In this document: positions 36,218 through 45,468 of the stretch, in pieces
How positions within the stretch are numbered: the first letter of the stretch is position 1
How the letters are laid out: the number at the start of each line of letters is the position of its first letter
Origin: SAR324 cluster bacterium
GTDB lineage: Bacteria; SAR324; NAC60-12
Assembly: GCA_028281495.1 (NCBI GenBank)
Contig: JANQJU010000023.1
Location: 186,001 to 250,000, forward strand
DNA: 64,000 bases
Reading direction: 5' to 3'
The notes under the pieces: generated by a model
The model's input: the letters and a program-made list of their open reading frames with translations, nothing else
The model's database searches: none
Told to the model about the DNA's origin: nothing
Program-made: the position numbers and the translations under genes

Positions 36218-37621
36218 TTACACCCCAAGTAACGGCCAATACATCGGTCCGAACGCTAAAATCAGCACTCCGAAAATTAACATCAAGATCACTCCCGGTA
36301 GAATCATGTCCTTTGCCTCTAACAAACCGGACCCAAACGCGATTGCATTAGGCGGCGTGCTCACTGGTAGGGCCATTGCGGTGGAACACATCATAGCAAT
36401 CGTCACCATAAGGATTGCTGCTGGTCCGTCCAACGAAGCCGCGAGCGGAATCAACAGGTTAGCGGTTGCCGTGTTGCTCATGAAGGTGGTCATGAGACCT
36501 GCGATGATCGCAAATAAGATGAGCAGCCATGCAAAGCCCATCTCGTCGGGAATGAATCCGACAACGGCTTCCGTGAAACCACTAACACGCAATCCCACCC
36601 CCAACGTGAGTCCGCCCCCAACCATGAATAACACGTCCCATGAGAGATTGCGGAAGTCTTCCACTTGCAGCATTCTGGCTCCAAAAGCTACCACTAACGG
36701 AAATAGACTCACGGTACCGGTGGAAAGTCCGTGATATTTAGTGGTGAACCACCCGATGCAAGTGATCGCAAAAATCCCAATCACAATCCAATGCTTGGTT
36801 TTGAGTTTCCCTTTGGTTTTTTCTGGTATGGCAATTTCCAAGTCACCTGGAGGATATAACACCAACAACAGTTTCCACAGGACTCCTAAAAAGAGAATCA
36901 CAAACGGAACAGCACACAACATCCATTCTGCAAAGGAAAGCGATATCCCAATATTCTTGATGTAGGTGAGTGCGATTGCATTGGGGGGAGTCCCTATAGG
37001 CGTTCCCAACCCACCCAGATTGCATGCAAAGGGAACCGAAAGCATCAAAGCTTTCGAGAAAGGGTTCGTGTCTGGAATCTTGGCCACAATCGGCAAGATG
37101 ATCGCAATCATCATGGCTGTGGTGGCTGTGTTGCTCATCCACATAGAAAGGACGGCACTCACAATCATGATCCCTGCGATGATATGGGATGGTTTGCTGC
37201 CCGTCTTGCCCAAGATCCATTGGGCCATGCGCTCATCAATCCGGTACCGATGGAGCAACGCGGAGAGCACAAACCCCCCTAAAAACAGCAAAATGATATT
37301 CGAAAAAAATGGTGATAAAAAATCTTGTTGTTTGATCGCAATATCGTGTGCTTTCAATACAGGAAGCAGCCACGTCAATTGCAATGCAACCACAATGAAG
37401 CTGGTTACATACAGAGGAACGAGTTCACTGATCCAAAGATAGGCGGTAGTCAGTAAAATGATGGCCGCGACTTCTTGAGGACGTGTGAACCCTAAATACG
37501 TTTGGAACACCTGAAACTGAGCTGCCATGAGCAGCAACAGAAAAAAGCCCCCCGCAATCAGATACGGACGGTAGGGGGCCGACGCTTCCATAAGCGGAAG
37601 CGTGTTTTCGGTAGAACCCAT
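36218..37621 (-). CDS. DASS-family (SLC13) anion/sodium symporter
   Basis: 467 residues with about eleven to twelve hydrophobic segments. The duplicated family signature is seen in 'WMSNTATTAMMIAIILPIV' (about 160-178) and 'FMSNTATANLLIPLAASL' (about 392-410), each with the S-N-T ion/substrate motif, and 'GTPPNAIALTYIKN' with 'STPPNAIAFGSG' are the paired G/S-T-P-P-N loops. It should take up a di- or tricarboxylate or sulfate with Na+ across the inner membrane. The substrate cannot be fixed from sequence. Confidence 0.92.
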   Translation of the reverse strand: MGSTENTLPLMEASAPYRPYLIAGGFFLLLLMAAQFQVFQTYLGFTRPQEVAAIILLTTAYLWISELVPLYVTSFIVVALQLTWLLPVLKAHDIAIKQQDFLSPFFSNIILLFLGGFVLSALLHRYRIDERMAQWILGKTGSKPSHIIAGIMIVSAVLSMWMSNTATTAMMIAIILPIVAKIPDTNPFSKALMLSVPFACNLGGLGTPIGTPPNAIALTYIKNIGISLSFAEWMLCAVPFVILFLGVLWKLLLVLYPPGDLEIAIPEKTKGKLKTKHWIVIGIFAITCIGWFTTKYHGLSTGTVSLFPLVVAFGARMLQVEDFRNLSWDVLFMVGGGLTLGVGLRVSGFTEAVVGFIPDEMGFAWLLILFAIIAGLMTTFMSNTATANLLIPLAASLDGPAAILMVTIAMMCSTAMALPVSTPPNAIAFGSGLLEAKDMILPGVILMLIFGVLILAFGPMYWPLLGV

Positions 37622-37647
37622 AAAATCTATTTCCTTTACGCCAAGGT

Positions 37648-37845
37648 TTATAAGGCATAGATGTCTTCCGGATGCAGAGGATCTTCCTCAAACAGGAAGT
37701 CATCACCACCAATTGGATGGGGCACTAAGACACGTTGAGGAGGCAATCTCTGAATATGTCCGCCGTGTTGAAAAAATTCGTCCATTGCCGCTTTGATTTC
37801 TTCATGTGTGATTTCTTCTCCGAGTTCTTGAATTCTTCGTCGCAT
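37648..37845 (-). CDS. Small SutA-like protein, 65 residues
   Basis: Residues 12-35 read 'ITHEEIKAAMDEFFQHGGHI' then 'QRLPPQRV'. From memory this is close to the helix-GG-x-(I/V)-Q segment of SutA, a small RNA-polymerase-associated protein of Pseudomonas, and it also matches the small protein at 4126. The tail is acidic. AAGGAGG gives a very strong start at 37845. It lies 26 bp ahead of the DASS gene, likely co-transcribed. Regulatory role is an inference. Confidence 0.65.
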   Translation of the reverse strand: MRRRIQELGEEITHEEIKAAMDEFFQHGGHIQRLPPQRVLVPHPIGGDDFLFEEDPLHPEDIYAL

Positions 37846-38251
37846 GGTGCCTCCTTGTTTATCGAAAATGGGGTGACCTTCCCAGTGTTTTCCAACAACG
37901 AGTTGATCCTCCCAGTGTTTTCTATAAGTGAACCGAATCGGTAGACTGTGAGCTTTCAGTCTTAATTAAGGAATTAGAACAAAGTGGCTATGAGTTATAT
38001 GCGTAGATTTACGTAGGGGTTCGCTTTTTCCTTATATTTACTTTTCCCCTCAACCTCGCTAAAGATGCACGTCAGGCGTGTTGCAGGCAGTATGAGACCG
38101 AAATAAAGGCACTCCCGCTTCTGCCTGCCCAACAAACCCTACCGCGCGATGGATGGGGCACAGACGCGAACGTGATGCCCTCGTTTCATCCAAATTTGGA
38201 CAACATTTTATTCGAAGCATTCGATTAGCCGCAACTTAACGGAGGACTCTT
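37846..38251. other. Intergenic region with an imperfect 30-bp repeat
   Basis: Spacer upstream of glgP and the divergent small gene. An imperfect direct repeat (37874-37903 and 37904-37933) shares CTTCCCAGTGTTTTC or CTCCCAGTGTTTTC in each unit. AACGGAGG precedes the glgP start at 38252. No RNA gene was recognised. Confidence 0.4.
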
Positions 38252-40762
38252 ATGAGTATGATTCAAAACGAAAAAGCGTATCACTTGTGGGATTTGGTTT
38301 CGGAGTACTTGGGGATGGATCCCAAGTCTATTGTTCAATCCGTTGCCTCTCATATGGAATTCACATTAGGCAAGAACCGGTTTACCGCTGAAGATTTCGA
38401 TATTTATGAAAGCTTGGCCATGTCGATCCGCGACCGCTTGGTTGAACTCTGGAACGACACCCAACAAACCTACTACGATCAACACTGCAAGCGCGTGTAT
38501 TACTTGTCCTTGGAATATTTGACAGGACGCAGCCTCCGCAACAACCTGATCAATTTAGGTATCGATGAGGTGTGTAAAAAAGCCATGGAACAAATTGGCT
38601 TCGACATCAACCTGTTGGAAGAAATGGAACAAGACGCTGGACTGGGCAACGGCGGCTTGGGACGCTTGGCTGCTTGTTTCTTGGATTCGATGGCCACTTT
38701 GCAACTCCCCGCCTACGGTTATGGCATCCGCTACGAATACGGTATCTTTAAACAGCAAATCGAAGAAAACCGCCAAGCCGAAAGCCCCGACAACTGGATA
38801 GAAAAAGGCTACCCGTGGGAAATGCCCCGCTGGGAACTGATGATTCCTGTGCACTACTATGGGCGAGTGATTACAGAAATCGGCCCCGATGGACGCGAGC
38901 ATTTCAAATGGGTAGATACACAAAACGTCCTGGCAATGGCTTATGACATTCCAATTCCTGGCTATCGCAACCACACCGTGAACAATCTGCGACTTTGGTC
39001 CGCCAGAGCGGCCGAGGACTTCAACTTCCAATCCTTCGACGCCGGAGAGTACATGCGGGCTGTGGAAGAAAAGCAAAGCAGCGAAACAATTTCCAAAGTT
39101 CTGTATCCCAACGATAAAAATTTTTCTGGTAAAGAATTACGCCTCAAACAGCAGTACTTTTTTGTTGCAGCTTCGTTGCAAGACATCATGCGGCGTTTCA
39201 AAAAAGACTACAACCAGAACTGGGACATGCTTCCTGAAAAAATCGCTATCCAATTGAACGACACTCATCCTTCGATTGCCGTCCCCGAATTCATGCGCAT
39301 TTTGGTGGATGACGAATACCTTTCTTGGGAGCATGCATGGCGTTTGACCCAAGGCGTGTTCGCTTACACCAACCATACAGTACTGCCGGAAGCCCTGGAA
39401 AAATGGCCTGTGGATATGATGTCTAACTTGCTGCCACGTCATATGCAGATCATCTTTGAAATCAATCACCGTTTCTTGGAAGAAGTGCGTCAATGGCGTC
39501 CAGGAGACGACGGCGTTCTCTCACGCATGTCCTTGATTGAGGAAGGCGGTTCCCAACAAATCCGCATGCCGAACTTAGCGATTGTGGGCAGTCATGCGGT
39601 CAATGGGGTCGCGGCACTGCATACGGATTTGTTGAAAGCTACAATTTTCAAAGACTTTTATGAAATGTATCCAGATCGGTTCCAAAACAAAACCAACGGC
39701 ATCACACCCCGTCGATGGCTGCGAAGTTCTAATCCTGAATTGTCATCGTTGATTACCGAAAAAATTGGTGACTCATGGATCACTCACTTGGATGATCTGA
39801 AACAACTGATTCCATATGCGGACAAACCTCAGTTTCGAAAAGAGTGGCAAGAAGTGAAGCATTTGAAAAAAGTGCAATTTGCCGATTGGTTGAAAGATTA
39901 CCAAGGTGTGGTGATTGATCCAAACACCTTGTTCGATATTCAGGTCAAACGGATTCACGAATACAAGCGTCAATTGCTGAATGTGTTGCATATCATCACC
40001 TTGTTCAACCGCATCCGAGAGAACCCCCAACAACCGGTCGTTCCCCGCACGATCATGATCGGAGGCAAAGCGGCTCCCGGCTACTACACCGCCAAATTGA
40101 TCATTCAGCTGGCCAATGATGTGGCTCGCGTGGTCAACAACGACCCGGCAATGCAAGGAAAACTGAAAGTGGTATTCTTGGAAAACTACTGTGTTTCCAT
40201 GGCCGAACGTTTGATTCCCGCAGCGGAACTTTCCCAGCATATTTCCACTGCCGGGATGGAAGCTTCAGGCACGAGCAACATGAAATTCTCGCTCAACGGC
40301 TCTCTGCTGATCGGAACGATGGATGGCGCTAATATCGAAATTCGCGAAGAAGTGGGTGACGACAATATTTTTATCTTCGGACTCACAACCCCAGAAGTGA
40401 TGGGTTTACGCCACAAAGGTTATAATCCTAGAGTGTATTATCAGGCAAATCGCGAGGTTCGTGAAGCTTTGGAAATGATCAACACGGGTTATTTCAATCG
40501 TGACAATCCGTATTTGTACAACGATCTCTACAACCAACTGATTTATAATGATCACTACCTGCTGCTGGCAGATTATGCCAGCTACATCGAATGCCAAGAA
40601 AAAGTCAGTGAAGCCTATCTTGATCAAGAACGTTGGAACAAGATGTCCATTCTCAATACCGCCAACATGGGCAAATTCTCCACCGATCGTACGATTCATC
40701 AATATGCAGAAGACATCTGGGGTGTCGCCCCCGTACCAATTAAAGCACAAAAGGTTCGCTAA
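38252..40762 (+). CDS. glgP: Glycogen/maltodextrin phosphorylase
   Basis: 836 residues, typical of the family. Motifs include 'YYLSLEYLTGRSLRNNL', 'DAGLGNGGLGRLAACFLDS', 'VKRIHEYKRQLLN' and the PLP-lysine segment 'GMEASGTSNMKFSLNG'. The enzyme releases glucose 1-phosphate from glycogen with phosphate and pyridoxal phosphate. Strong GGAGG ahead of the ATG. It is the degradation partner to glgC nearby. A GC-rich hairpin follows. Confidence 0.97.
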   Translation: MSMIQNEKAYHLWDLVSEYLGMDPKSIVQSVASHMEFTLGKNRFTAEDFDIYESLAMSIRDRLVELWNDTQQTYYDQHCKRVYYLSLEYLTGRSLRNNLINLGIDEVCKKAMEQIGFDINLLEEMEQDAGLGNGGLGRLAACFLDSMATLQLPAYGYGIRYEYGIFKQQIEENRQAESPDNWIEKGYPWEMPRWELMIPVHYYGRVITEIGPDGREHFKWVDTQNVLAMAYDIPIPGYRNHTVNNLRLWSARAAEDFNFQSFDAGEYMRAVEEKQSSETISKVLYPNDKNFSGKELRLKQQYFFVAASLQDIMRRFKKDYNQNWDMLPEKIAIQLNDTHPSIAVPEFMRILVDDEYLSWEHAWRLTQGVFAYTNHTVLPEALEKWPVDMMSNLLPRHMQIIFEINHRFLEEVRQWRPGDDGVLSRMSLIEEGGSQQIRMPNLAIVGSHAVNGVAALHTDLLKATIFKDFYEMYPDRFQNKTNGITPRRWLRSSNPELSSLITEKIGDSWITHLDDLKQLIPYADKPQFRKEWQEVKHLKKVQFADWLKDYQGVVIDPNTLFDIQVKRIHEYKRQLLNVLHIITLFNRIRENPQQPVVPRTIMIGGKAAPGYYTAKLIIQLANDVARVVNNDPAMQGKLKVVFLENYCVSMAERLIPAAELSQHISTAGMEASGTSNMKFSLNGSLLIGTMDGANIEIREEVGDDNIFIFGLTTPEVMGLRHKGYNPRVYYQANREVREALEMINTGYFNRDNPYLYNDLYNQLIYNDHYLLLADYASYIECQEKVSEAYLDQERWNKMSILNTANMGKFSTDRTIHQYAEDIWGVAPVPIKAQKVR

Positions 40763-40779
40763 CCTTGCCTGTTGAATAT

Positions 40780-40812
40780 CCCCCACCCAGTGGCATGAAC
40801 ATCGGGTGGGGG
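40780..40812. terminator. GC-rich hairpin after glgP
   Basis: CCCCCACCC (40780-40788) and GGGTGGGGG (40804-40812) form a 9-bp stem between the converging glgP and Rpn-like genes. The T run is weak, but the location fits a shared terminator. Confidence 0.65.
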
Positions 40813-40818
40813 GCTTCT

Positions 40819-41721
40819 CTATTGTCCCCGTACAGACTTCAAATACCTTTCAATTTCTTCAGGATCGAAATGTTTGAGGATCGTTTCCACCGGCATTTCT
40901 GATAAGTGATTCGTGACTGCAAGCTCTATCTCGTCAAGACTCAATCCTTTCAAACGGGATTGCGGGGAAAGTCCATCCAAACGATCTTCAGGAGGCAAAT
41001 GTTTGATCCATCGTTTTCCTTCTTCAATGAGGCCTTCTTGATGTAATTCTTCTGTGCGCAGATTCAACATATCTTCCTTTCTCCATCGAATAGATAATAG
41101 TCTTCTTAGTCCGTTTAAGATCAAAATCATAGCTCGTGGCCATTCATGTTTGCTTTGATCAAGTTGATAAAACGCTTTTTCATATTCTTTCTGACGGCTT
41201 GCGAAACATTTGTAAGGAATGTTGTGAGGGGTATCGGCAAGTTGATTTAAATCCATCAATGTGATCCGCTGTAAAGCCACGTTGTAGCTCCGGTAGATGC
41301 CTGGAATGTCTGTGGAAACGAAATCCCATATCTTGAGAGTCTTGGCATGCGGGGTTTTGCTCGTTACCAAAAATGTCTGCAATTGCTTGTATCTTAAACC
41401 TTGGTTTTTTCGGTACAATGTGTCGTACATCAATGCTTGCAGAAACGCCTCGGCACTGATCGATTCGGTTTTCTTGAACTCGATCAAAATGTGAGAGGCC
41501 GCGCTGTCGCGAATCCCATCGGGAAGTCGAGAACGTTGTCGCTCGGTCCAACGCTTGTAATCAGGATGATTACGTAACAACACAATATCGGTTTTCATAG
41601 AATCAATCGAAAGAGGGAGTTCTATATTGACATCAATTCCTGTGGGGATGAGCCACCCCTGTAACACGACCCCCAAGATATTGTGCCACTTAGTTTTTAG
41701 GAAAATTTTATCAAAATTCAT
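40819..41721 (-). CDS. Rpn-like PD-(D/E)XK nuclease-fold protein
   Basis: About 300 residues from the ATG at 41721 (TTGAGGCTTAGG upstream); the TTG at 41739 is weaker. Residues 30-85 carry a PD-(D/E)XK pattern, D in 'MKTDIVLLRN' and E-x-K in 'HILIEFKKTES'. The C-terminus has imperfect 'LSPQSRLKGLSLDEIELAV' type repeats common in the Rpn/PDDEXK transposase-related family (DUF4351-like). Members are recombination-promoting endonucleases or remnants of mobile elements. No insertion sequence ends are seen around it. Confidence 0.65.
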   Translation of the reverse strand: MNFDKIFLKTKWHNILGVVLQGWLIPTGIDVNIELPLSIDSMKTDIVLLRNHPDYKRWTERQRSRLPDGIRDSAASHILIEFKKTESISAEAFLQALMYDTLYRKNQGLRYKQLQTFLVTSKTPHAKTLKIWDFVSTDIPGIYRSYNVALQRITLMDLNQLADTPHNIPYKCFASRQKEYEKAFYQLDQSKHEWPRAMILILNGLRRLLSIRWRKEDMLNLRTEELHQEGLIEEGKRWIKHLPPEDRLDGLSPQSRLKGLSLDEIELAVTNHLSEMPVETILKHFDPEEIERYLKSVRGQ

Positions 41722-41756
41722 AATACGCCTAAGCCTCAAATAAAGTCATGAAATGC

Positions 41757-41785
41757 AAAAAAAACTGCTGAACCCAGCAGGTTTT
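41757..41785 (-). terminator. Rho-independent terminator downstream of tetR-like gene
   Basis: On the minus strand CTGCTG-GGTT-CAGCAG is followed directly by eight T residues (plus-strand A run 41757-41764). It is about 110 bp past the TetR stop and just upstream of the Rpn-like gene, separating the two. Confidence 0.85.
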
Positions 41786-41896
41786 CATGGATCCAAACCC
41801 TAGAATACATCAGTCCTAGATGGATTTGCATAGTGAAGCATTTCACAATTTTTTTATTCGAGTGTCAGCCTCGAAAAGCCTCTAGCAAATTGCAGA

Positions 41897-42502
41897 TTAA
41901 GCTTCGTTTGCCAACCCTGCCAGATAGCGCTCGATGAAGGAATATGACAACGACCGTACCGAATGAATGCCTACAAAGTCTAGTGTCCCTGTCAATGCCA
42001 AATGGCAGATGCCATGAACTCCACTCCATAAAATTCGAGATTCTTCAGTGAGGTCTTCTGGTGGACACTGCGGCACCAATTGGGACAAAGGTTCCTCAAT
42101 CAATTTGAACATTTCCGATATTGCGGTTCGGTATTCAGTCGGCACTTCCATCCCCTCCGGAAGCCTGTGATCAAACAGGAGAGTCCAACGATGGCTTTGC
42201 TCTAAAGCATATCGGGCATAGCCATCAGCCAAGGCAAATAATTGGGCTTTGGGGTCTGTATGAGCAGTCGATTGGCGGTGCAGTTCGAGATACAGTGACT
42301 TGACTGTGCGGGCATTCAACATAAAAAAGATTTCATCTAAGTTGCGGAATACCATATACAAACTGCCTACTGTGTATCCAATCGCCTTGGCCACTTTACG
42401 AGTGCTCACGCTGGCATAGCCTGACTCACAAACCATCTGTTCTGCTGCTTTTAGCGCCATTTCTCGAATTTCGTCTTGGGTGTGATCCCCGCGTCGTCCC
42501 AT
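41897..42502 (-). CDS. TetR/AcrR-family repressor
   Basis: 201 residues from the ATG at 42502, with TTGGAG upstream; a GTG at 42535 is unlikely. Residues 8-55 are a TetR helix-turn-helix: 'MALKAAEQMVCESGYASVST' then 'RKVAKAIGYTVGSLYMVFRN'. The C-terminal two thirds are a variable ligand-binding/dimer domain ending in 'SLSYSFIERYLAGLANEA'. It lies divergent to the hydroxylase operon across a spacer with six similar palindromic sites, so it very likely represses itself and that operon until a lipid-like ligand appears. The ligand is unknown. Confidence 0.9.
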   Translation of the reverse strand: MGRRGDHTQDEIREMALKAAEQMVCESGYASVSTRKVAKAIGYTVGSLYMVFRNLDEIFFMLNARTVKSLYLELHRQSTAHTDPKAQLFALADGYARYALEQSHRWTLLFDHRLPEGMEVPTEYRTAISEMFKLIEEPLSQLVPQCPPEDLTEESRILWSGVHGICHLALTGTLDFVGIHSVRSLSYSFIERYLAGLANEA

Positions 42503-42527
42503 ATTGATTTCTCCAAAAAAATTAAAA

Positions 42528-42838
42528 ATGAACACTGTTTAATTATAGCTACTGTAATTGTGATTGACCTGTCAATGAAAAATCAAGTGTCGACTCGCCG
42601 GTTTTTATTAAAACTATTTTATTAAAGATTTTTATTGAACACTGCTCAATTATGGGATAGTAATTAAACAACGCTCAATTAGGATGAACTGTATTTTCTA
42701 AACACTGTTTATTTAGTGAAAACTTTTCGTGACACAGTGACTACAAATAGTTTTAATTGAGCATCGTTCATTTGTAAAAAATATTCACAGCGCAGTACAT
42801 CGTGGCTATGGATGGTTTTAATTGAGCACTGTTCATTT
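42528..42838. promoter_or_regulatory. Cluster of six TetR-type operator sites
   Basis: Six copies of a partial palindrome with core TGAACACTG(T/C)TCA lie in the divergent promoter region: near 42529-42545, 42635-42652 (TTGAACACTGCTCAATTA), 42664-42681, 42698-42715, 42753-42773 and 42818-42838. The last two read on the opposite strand (AATTGAGCACTGTTCATTT). TetR proteins bind palindromes of about this size. Multiple sites over 300 bp imply cooperative or looped control of both promoters. Confidence 0.75.
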
Positions 42839-42880
42839 CGATCAAAATGAAGCAATGGCGATATATATGGAGAGGTGACT

Positions 42881-44128
42881 ATGGTTCTTACGGTTGCAGC
42901 AATAGGAGGTGGTTTTATGCTTTTAGAGCGAATCATTCCTGACCAAGTCTTGCCAAAAGTTTCTTATTGGTGGACGCGGGTTATTTTTATCAATTTGGTA
43001 CAATTGGGGATCGTGTTATTGGGCGGTCTTGTGTGGGACACGTGGTTCCAACAAGTGAGTGTATTTTCATTAGGAGAGGCGGTGCCCGCCTTTGTGGAAG
43101 GTGTGATTGGTTATGTAATCACCACGTTTATATTCTATTGGTGGCACCGGTGGCGTCATGATTCGGACTGGCTTTGGTTAGGCTTGCATCAGTTGCATCA
43201 CAGCGCGAGCCGTATCGAAACGATCACTTCATTTTTCAAACACCCACTGGAAATTTTATGCAACGCTTTGATCACGGGTGTCCTGGCTTATACTTTGTTG
43301 GGCCTCACCTTGGAGGGAGTGATGTGGCTCACCTTTTTCACGGGAGTGGGAGAGTATATTTATCATATGAACATCCGCACACCCCACTGGTTGGGATATT
43401 TTTTTCAGCGACCGGAAATGCACCGGATTCATCATCGCAAAGACAAACATTATAATAATTTTTCGGACCTCCCTCTTTGGGACATGTTGTTTGGCACCTA
43501 CGAAAATCCTAAAAATGCTAATGTCCCTTGTGGCTTCACGGCCGAGCAGGAGGCTCGCTTTTGGGATATCTTGAAGTTTCGCAATGTGAACCCCGTGGGA
43601 GCTGCTAGAAAATTAAGAAAAGGTCTTTCTCCCGCAGCCCGCAAACAGATTTTTAAGGCTGCGAATGTGGCGTTAATTCTTATCGGAACGATCCAATTTG
43701 TAGGCTACTTTACGGATTCAAAAGTATTACGAGGCATCGGATTTGCGACTGCTGCCTCACCTTTGCCGTTGGTGTTTTCTCATTTTCGGGGCACAGAGCC
43801 GTTTTCCTCTCGTTTCGATTTGGAAATTCATATGGAAGGCGGCTTCCAGAGTACTCACCAAATCACACCTTCCTTTTACTCCCAGTTGAGCGGCCCTTAT
43901 AACCGCAGAAATGTATATGGGGCGGCGATCGCTGGAGGTCCTGCATTGCAATCAGCTTCTGAAAAACAACTCTGGCAGAGCGTATTGCATTATGGTTTTT
44001 GCAAAAGCAGTCGGTTGCAACGAGACTTCCGCATCGAAAAACCCGTGACTCACGCCATCATTCATGTGACCTCGTCCACCCCTCAACCGCAAACCACTTG
44101 GAAATTGGAGGTATCATGCAATCGATAA
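42881..44128 (+). CDS. Fatty-acid hydroxylase/sterol desaturase family protein
   Basis: 415 residues from the ATG at 42881 with GGAGAGG just upstream (a GTG at 42875 is also possible). Residues about 1-200 form the membrane di-iron hydroxylase domain: histidine groups 'WWHRWRH', 'LHQLHHS', 'YHMNIRTP' and 'MHRIHHRKDKHYNN' with four hydrophobic segments. The remaining 200 residues are an extension with a further hydrophobic stretch and a beta-rich end. It would hydroxylate or desaturate a lipid tail in the membrane. The next gene overlaps by 13 bases, and both should be under TetR control. Confidence 0.85.
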   Translation: MVLTVAAIGGGFMLLERIIPDQVLPKVSYWWTRVIFINLVQLGIVLLGGLVWDTWFQQVSVFSLGEAVPAFVEGVIGYVITTFIFYWWHRWRHDSDWLWLGLHQLHHSASRIETITSFFKHPLEILCNALITGVLAYTLLGLTLEGVMWLTFFTGVGEYIYHMNIRTPHWLGYFFQRPEMHRIHHRKDKHYNNFSDLPLWDMLFGTYENPKNANVPCGFTAEQEARFWDILKFRNVNPVGAARKLRKGLSPAARKQIFKAANVALILIGTIQFVGYFTDSKVLRGIGFATAASPLPLVFSHFRGTEPFSSRFDLEIHMEGGFQSTHQITPSFYSQLSGPYNRRNVYGAAIAGGPALQSASEKQLWQSVLHYGFCKSSRLQRDFRIEKPVTHAIIHVTSSTPQPQTTWKLEVSCNR

Positions 44129-45465
44129 ATTATTCCTCTTATCAATTCACATTGTTTCGCATCGGTTTGGGAGTGTATCTGCTGATCCATTTTGCCATGC
44201 TGATTCCCTATGCCTCGGAATTGTTCAGTAGCCAAGGAATGCTACCCAACCCGATGTTGAATCCCACACATATCATTTTTCCAAATGTGCTGAACTGGTT
44301 GCATACTCCTGCGGAGACAATGGGGTTTATGGGAGCTTTGACTGTCTTGGCCCTCCTCTTCACCTGTGGCATCAACCGGCGCTTAGTGGCCTTGTTGCTG
44401 TGGTATGGTTGGGCTTGTTTGCTCAACCGGAATGTTTTTATCCTAAATCCAGGAATTCCATATGTCGGATGGTTGCTGCTCGCTTCAGCCTTAATTCCGA
44501 ACGGCGAACCACTCTCTTTGTCTCCTCTCCGATCTTCGGGATCCAATCCTCCTTCAAATCCCAATTCAGCTTCCGACTCCAACTCGACGGCAGGAACCCA
44601 GTTCTCTTTGGATTCAAATTTGGCTTCGGCGTCCTGGAAGATGCCAACTTTATTGATATGGGGGGCTTGGCTCCTCATGGCAGGAGGTTACACGGTGAGC
44701 GGTTTACACAAATTGGGCAGCCCCAGTTGGTTGGATGGTTCTGCCATGCAGCATTTACTCGAAAATCCGTTGGCTCGTGACTGGTGGTTCCGTGAATTCC
44801 TGCTGGGACTGCCCTATGAACTCTTGCAAGGATTGACTTGGAGTGTCTTGGCTCTAGAGGTCGGATTCCTCTTGTTTTGCTTCCATTCCCAAACCCGGAA
44901 GTGGGCATGGTTCGCGATGGTCGGAATGCATATTGGTATTCTCTTAGTGATTGATTTTGCTGATCTCACCTTTGGGTTGCTGATGCTCCACTTATTCACC
45001 TTCGATGCGCGATGGTTGGGCGCGTCCTCAAAGCAAAATCAGACGGATGATTCTGCGGTTCCAAAAGCCCGACTCAATCCCCTCCGTCCAATTGTCTTTT
45101 TTGATGGCGATTGCGCTGCTTGCAACCGGTGGGTTCAATTTGTAGTGCAAGAAGATCAATCCCAACGATTTCAATTTGCTCCGCTCCAAGGCGAGACGGC
45201 ACAATCGTATCTGAGGAACGCCAAGAATCTCAATTCCATCGTAGTAGTCGATACAATGGGGCAGCATCAGCAATCTGATGCCATTCTTCAAATTTTGATC
45301 GGATTGGGGGGAATCTGGAGGCTAGCGATGGCATTTCTAATCATTCCTCGTCGTTTCAGAAATGAGGCTTATGATTTTTTTTCACGCCATCGCTATAAAT
45401 GGTTTAGGAGCAGCACCCGCTGCGCATTGTTATCCGCAGAAGCCAGGCAGCGGATATTGCCTTGA
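44116..45465 (+). CDS. HTTM domain fused to DCC (DUF393) thiol oxidoreductase-like domain
   Basis: 449 residues from the ATG at 44116 with TTGGAGG upstream; the frame is open further to 43999. Residues 1-320 hold about nine hydrophobic segments of an HTTM (horizontally transferred transmembrane/vitamin K-dependent carboxylase-like) domain starting 'YQFTLFRIGLGVYLLIHF'. A flexible S/N/P-rich insert interrupts it (about 143-170). Residues 345-445 are a DCC domain 'VFFDGDCAACNRWVQFV' with its D-x-x-C-x-x-C motif. The partner hydroxylase suggests a membrane lipid-modifying pair. Substrate unknown. Confidence 0.83.
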   Translation: MQSINYSSYQFTLFRIGLGVYLLIHFAMLIPYASELFSSQGMLPNPMLNPTHIIFPNVLNWLHTPAETMGFMGALTVLALLFTCGINRRLVALLLWYGWACLLNRNVFILNPGIPYVGWLLLASALIPNGEPLSLSPLRSSGSNPPSNPNSASDSNSTAGTQFSLDSNLASASWKMPTLLIWGAWLLMAGGYTVSGLHKLGSPSWLDGSAMQHLLENPLARDWWFREFLLGLPYELLQGLTWSVLALEVGFLLFCFHSQTRKWAWFAMVGMHIGILLVIDFADLTFGLLMLHLFTFDARWLGASSKQNQTDDSAVPKARLNPLRPIVFFDGDCAACNRWVQFVVQEDQSQRFQFAPLQGETAQSYLRNAKNLNSIVVVDTMGQHQQSDAILQILIGLGGIWRLAMAFLIIPRRFRNEAYDFFSRHRYKWFRSSTRCALLSAEARQRILP

Positions 45466-45468
45466 TTC

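Noticed and set aside
38555..39076. A 173-residue minus-strand frame inside glgP
   Set aside because: Antisense to a highly conserved gene; no start context or family likeness.
40819..41721. Insertion sequence
   Set aside because: The protein is Rpn-like, but no terminal inverted repeats or target duplication were seen.
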